Origin: Euperipatoides rowelli
Taxonomy: Eukaryota > Onychophora > Udeonychophora > Euonychophora > Peripatopsidae
Assembly: GCA_003024985.2 (NCBI GenBank)
Contig: PXIH01S0029073.1
Length of the DNA: 11,697 nucleotides
Reading direction: 5' to 3' (one strand)
Shown here: positions 8,707-11,697 of the stretch, in pieces
How the letters are laid out: every line of letters begins with the position of its first letter
How positions within the stretch are numbered: position 1 is the stretch's first letter
The notes under the pieces: generated by a model
Databases searched by the model: none
Told to the model about the DNA's origin: nothing
Seen by the model: the letters and a program-made list of their open reading frames with translations, nothing else
Made by a program: the position numbers and the translations under genes

Positions 8707-8872
8707 GGTAATTAAAAAAAAAAGAGATAATTCTCAAGAAGGTATTGGACAAGATACAGTACATAGTTATTATAAAAATAATTTATTTTGGCTAAATGAA
8801 CAAAATTATAATTCTCTACGGAGAAAAGAAATAATGAATTTGCATGATAGTTTTTGGTTTTTTACAGAGTGA
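8691..8872 (+). pseudogene. LINE ORF2 extreme C-terminus beyond the nested insertion
   Basis: Beginning with the right copy of the target duplication, this piece reads CEIIFGN, picking up exactly where the block at 8519-8550 stopped. After an A-run frame break it encodes SQEGIGQDTVHSYYKNN, FWLNEQNYNSLRRKEIMN and DSFWFFTE, ending in TGA at 8870-8872. I take this as the natural end of ORF2. The piece contains one stop and a frame change in the A-run at 8714-8723. Confidence 0.65.
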
Positions 8873-9182
8873 AATTAAAAAAAAGGTGGATTAGAAGCTT
8901 GATGAAGTGTTATTTAAAGTTATTGTCATAATTATAGAATAGTAACTTTATTATGATTAGTAATTATTTTTTCTGTTATTGAAATAATATGTAGCCTGTA
9001 AGAACTGATGTAAGCATAAAAAATTATTGTGTGCTGTAGTATTATAAGGAAAAAAGCAAAGTATATACTTTTCGAGAACTTTAGATATTTGTTTTTTCTT
9101 TAAAAGATCTGATGTATAAAATATTGAGAGCAATGTATTGAGGATGTCTTTAAGAAGTAAACATGATTATTAAAAAAAAAAT
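8873..9182 (+). other. LINE 3' UTR and A-run tail
   Basis: Following the ORF2 stop there is an AT-rich stretch without open frames, ending GATTATTAAAAAAAAAA at about 9166-9181. The composition and sequence style change immediately after, which marks the likely 3' end of the LINE. No matching target duplication was found upstream. Confidence 0.6.
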
Positions 9183-9192
9183 ATTTTTTATC

Positions 9193-9240
9193 TTGATGTC
9201 ACTTCCTGGTTTCCATGGAGTCAGTAGTCACCATAAAATG
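9193..9240. repeat. Repeat end, inverted relative to the right window edge
   Basis: GATGTCACTTCCTGGTTTCC begins at 9195. The right edge of the window, reverse-complemented from about 11670, reads GATGTCACTTTTTCCATTG. The first ten bases are identical, and the TTTCCAT part aligns after a 5-base gap. The two could be terminal inverted repeats of one element of about 2.5 kb or two separate copies of a short repeat family. Confidence 0.4.
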
Positions 9241-9840
9241 CTTTGCAGACAGAGTTAGAAGAACATGAAGATGCACCTGGATAGCAAACTACACATCTGC
9301 CCTCATCTTCCAAAAAGGCTTTTGATTAGACCAAATGAAGTTATATAAAAATTATCAAAATCGATCAAAAAAAGTTTATTATACCTGTTTATTATTGTAG
9401 GGTTGGTGCAGAGTTGTTTATTATGTAGTAGGAGTTAGGGTTCAGGATTAGGGTGAAAGTTAGGATTGTAAATAAAAAAATAAGGCATCTGAGCATTTGA
9501 CCTGGCCTTACTCCATTGCTTAGTTTCGGGATGAATGGAAATGTGAAGTTTGCCAACCAATCGCTAGTGAACATTAACCCATTTTTCACACATGCTTATC
9601 AATCAACTTCCTGAAGCTGAAGGGAGACTTTCCAGTTTCTGAAAAATAAACCAAAAGTGGCCAACGTGTATGCTCAGTAAGGAAATGTCACTTCTTGCAT
9701 TGAAAGAACTAATATCCCCTACTGACAAAACAACTAACAGAAATCTCCATATCTGGTGGTACATTTGCCAACAGACAAGGGTGTCCAAAGGAAACAATTC
9801 AGGTGAAGGAAAGGTAGGGGGCAGAATTTTTTTATTTTGA
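9241..9840. other. Less AT-rich unidentified block
   Basis: This block has a visibly higher G/C content than its neighbours and ends abruptly in a T-run near 9829. Two short minus-strand open frames (9589-9392 and 9797-9603) and some plus-strand openness lie here, but they are in different frames and show no family motif I recognise. There is a telomere-like GTTAGGG-related patch at 9433-9466. It may be repeat interior, a non-coding conserved piece or part of a retrocopy. Confidence 0.45.
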
Positions 9841-9901
9841 TTGTAAATATTTTGATAAGCTTTTTTTTTTTATTATGTGGACATTTTCATAACCCTTAAT
9901 C

Positions 9902-10080
9902 GTAATATTATTAAAGATGGACAACTTACCTATATTAATGGTTAGTCTAATTTATCCCTGGGTGTGGGGGAAGGGGGGAGGGAGGACTAGATACTTCAGA
10001 CTTGTAATATTATTAAAGATAACCAACTTTATATTAAATGCCTACATTTTTGGTTGATCTAATATTTTCCAGGGCAAAGT
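9902..10080. repeat. Degenerate direct repeat, unit spacing 102 bp
   Basis: GTAATATTATTAAAGAT occurs at 9902-9918 and again, exactly, at 10004-10020. The sequence after each copy stays related: ACAACTTACCTATATTAATG...GGTTAGTCTAATTTATCC versus CCAACTTTATATTAAATG...GGTTGATCTAATATTTTCC. This is an old tandem duplication or the remains of a two-unit repeat. Confidence 0.72.
9960..9982 (+). other. G-quadruplex-type G-tract cluster
   Basis: Four runs of three or more G occur close together (9960-9962, 9966-9970, 9973-9978, 9980-9982), with loops of one to three bases, within otherwise AT-rich DNA. It lies between the two units of the 102-bp direct repeat. Confidence 0.7.
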
Positions 10081-11500
10081 GACTACCCCCTACCCCTGTG
10101 GATGTCCATGCTAACAGATCATCAATTTTTAATAAGATTTTACACAGTAGGCCTATACCTCCATTGCTTGAATATTTGAATTAACGGTATTAACTCACTT
10201 GAAATGATACTCTTATTTTCTAGTTTCAATGAAAATAAAGAATATCTATTACCAAAGGTTATGAACTCTTGTTTCTTTTTCAACAAAACAACACACATAA
10301 TTTTGAATTGTTAGCTGAATTATAAATTGATTCCACATTTTTTGGTTTCAAATAATCAAATCAAAGAAGCAATTAAAAAAAATATTTTTGAAACAATTTC
10401 TACTAATTATTATTTTAAAATAATTTTGATTTAAATGGAATTTAAAATCTCATTTAAATTATCAGATAAAAACTTGTTGGCATTTGCCTCTTCATTATGC
10501 TATTTATTATTCGTATTTCTTTCATGCATTTCCTAAGAAGTTGAAAACAGAGATTACTAAAGTAAACAAAATTATTAGGCTAGGCTACCTAAATTATCGT
10601 ACTGTGTTTTTTTTTTTTTACTTTTATTTTTTATACTCATTAGAAGGATAATTTATTATTAAAGACTTTATTATAACTCATGATTTTGACAACATACCCA
10701 ACCCATCGCTGTACAACAAATAAGTATAGGAATATTTTTTAATATATTTGCACCTTCAGTTATAAACACAATTTAGCAGAGTTGACATTTTGAATGAAAC
10801 AACCAGTCTTGAACATATTTGAATTTTAATGAATCATTGTGTTTTAAAAATATATATTGTATGTGCATACAAAGACTAGTTGTTTTGATTATATAAATAC
10901 ATTATGCATTAGGCTGCAGTATTTACTATTATTATTTAATTCTGCTTATATTTAACAATCAAATATTTCACTGTGGCTTTAACATCAGGTTAGATTTAGG
11001 GTAAAGAGAGAAGGGGTGGAGTTTAGGATAACTGGAGATCATATTATTACCCTAAAATATATTTTTTATAGAATTTAGTAGTATTATATAACAATAATTG
11101 TATATCTTTGAATTTAACTATGGTATAGCCTATACTTTTAATATTTTTAATCTACTTTAAAATTATAGTCTACATTTATTCAAGTTTTATAAGATTTTAA
11201 AAATAAGTAGCCTGCCTATGCAGCTAATTCATCCTTCCTAAAAAATAGCTTATGGTTATGATCTCAACTTCGTTGCAAGTGAAGCCTATTTATTTTGTGG
11301 GTTGAGAGGGAGGGATCTGATATAATTTTGCATAAAAAATATTAGAGATGTAGGAGTAGCAGTTTATTCTCACAAAAAAAAATCAATGTTTGTTCAATTA
11401 ACTGATTATACTGTAATAGATGCAAATGTTAATTTTACTATTATGAAGCGATTATTTATGAGACTGTTAAAATTATTCACTCTATCTCAATAACAAAATA
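10081..11500. other. AT-rich non-coding stretch
   Basis: There is no coding signal or RNA gene. It holds long T-runs (about 10607-10619), GGCCTA/GGCTA-type short motifs (for example 10148-10155 and 10577-10588) and one small inverted repeat at 10797-10886. Nothing else could be assigned. Confidence 0.55.
10797..10886. repeat. Short inverted repeat pair
   Basis: AAACAACCAGTCTT at 10797-10810 matches the reverse complement of AAGACTAGTTGTTT at 10872-10885 in 13 of 14 bases, enclosing about 60 bp. The size and layout fit a tiny MITE-like hairpin. No target duplication was found, so it may be chance in AT-rich DNA. Confidence 0.35.
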
Positions 11501-11583
11501 TAGACTACACCTATGAGGTCATCAGGGTGAGACACATCACTAAATAGGATTACATGTTATAAATTGTTTTTCTTAAAAGACCA

Positions 11584-11697
11584 AAGTAGTGTAAAAAGGC
11601 CGTTTCTGTCCAAACCAATCAGATTCGGGCACCCAGAATGCATTGCAACAACAATGGAAAAAGTGACATCATCAACAATGCTTTTACCCAAAATGCA
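11584..11697. repeat. Repeat-like end at right window edge, incomplete
   Basis: This stretch is suddenly richer in G/C than the DNA before it. It contains CCAATCAGATTCGGGCACCC, CAGAATGCATTGCAAC and AGTGACATCATCAACAATGC. It pairs in inverted orientation with 9193-9240. It runs off the window, so its true boundary is unknown. Confidence 0.4.

Larger units (their letters stand above)
3985..9182 (+). mobile_element. L1/Tx1-type LINE, near full structure, inactivated
   Basis: The order of parts is that of a two-ORF non-LTR retrotransposon: an ORF1 with zinc knuckles, then ORF2 with APE-type endonuclease, linker, reverse transcriptase and C-terminal CCHC finger, then a 3' UTR and an A-run at about 9172-9181. 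The RT blocks (SPGPD; IALINNDQKLLQKIILERL; FDMQGA; QGSPLSALLY; HIDD; a KVLGIHF-like block) most resemble the L1/Tx1 group by pattern. The clade is judged from motif style, not from a tree. Many stops and frameshifts interrupt both ORFs, and a smaller retroposon sits in its 3' end. The true 5' end probably lies upstream of 3985, in unassigned sequence. Confidence 0.85.

Noticed and set aside
8579-8764. 61-codon minus-strand open frame across the nested insertion
   Set aside because: It crosses the insertion boundary at 8690/8691 and continues into antisense LINE sequence, so it is not one natural gene, although its inner part may reflect the source of the retroposon.
1-11697. CRISPR array, prophage, operon or novel defence system
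   Set aside because: There is no evenly spaced direct-repeat array, no intact gene cluster and no ribosome-binding-site pattern. The sequence is animal repeat DNA.

Overview
This window is eukaryotic, almost certainly animal, intergenic DNA. It is strongly AT-rich, has no long intact open reading frame, and shows no bacterial, archaeal or phage gene structure. Everything recognisable is decayed mobile DNA: the right end of a hAT-type DNA transposon relative, a Penelope-like element (PLE), and a long L1/Tx1-type LINE. This mix is common in aquatic invertebrates and lower vertebrates, but the sequence alone does not let me name a species. I found no host protein-coding exon, tRNA, rRNA or CRISPR array.

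Layout, left to right. Bases 4-486 are a short non-autonomous hAT-like element with imperfect terminal inverted repeats and a partly visible 8-bp target duplication. About 495-1400 is AT-rich filler. About 1440-3053 holds two 5'-truncated PLE fragments pointing away from each other. They form one large near-palindrome centred on base 2390. The left (minus-strand) copy runs from the reverse-transcriptase palm through the thumb to a recognisable GIY-YIG endonuclease. The right (plus-strand) copy stops before the endonuclease. About 3055-3984 is unassigned and may include the LINE 5' UTR.

Bases 3985-9182 are a nearly full-structure LINE on the plus strand. It has ORF1 with two zinc knuckles; ORF2 with an APE-type endonuclease, linker, reverse transcriptase and C-terminal CCHC finger; then a 3' UTR and an A-run. 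It is broken by many stops and frameshifts. Near its 3' end a smaller poly(A) retroposon (about 8557-8690, minus strand) has landed, flanked by a near-perfect 15-16 bp target-site duplication. Removing it restores the C-terminal reading frame of ORF2.

Bases 9183-11697 contain a less AT-rich, unidentified block (about 9230-9840), a 102-bp-spaced degenerate direct repeat carrying a G-quadruplex-type tract, a long featureless AT-rich stretch, and another repeat-like end at the right edge. That right-edge sequence matches, in inverted orientation, the sequence immediately after the LINE tail.

The encoded parts do not work together as a pathway. They are layers of insertion and decay. The most informative structures are the PLE palindrome and the nested retroposon. 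I see no convincing evidence of a new functional system.
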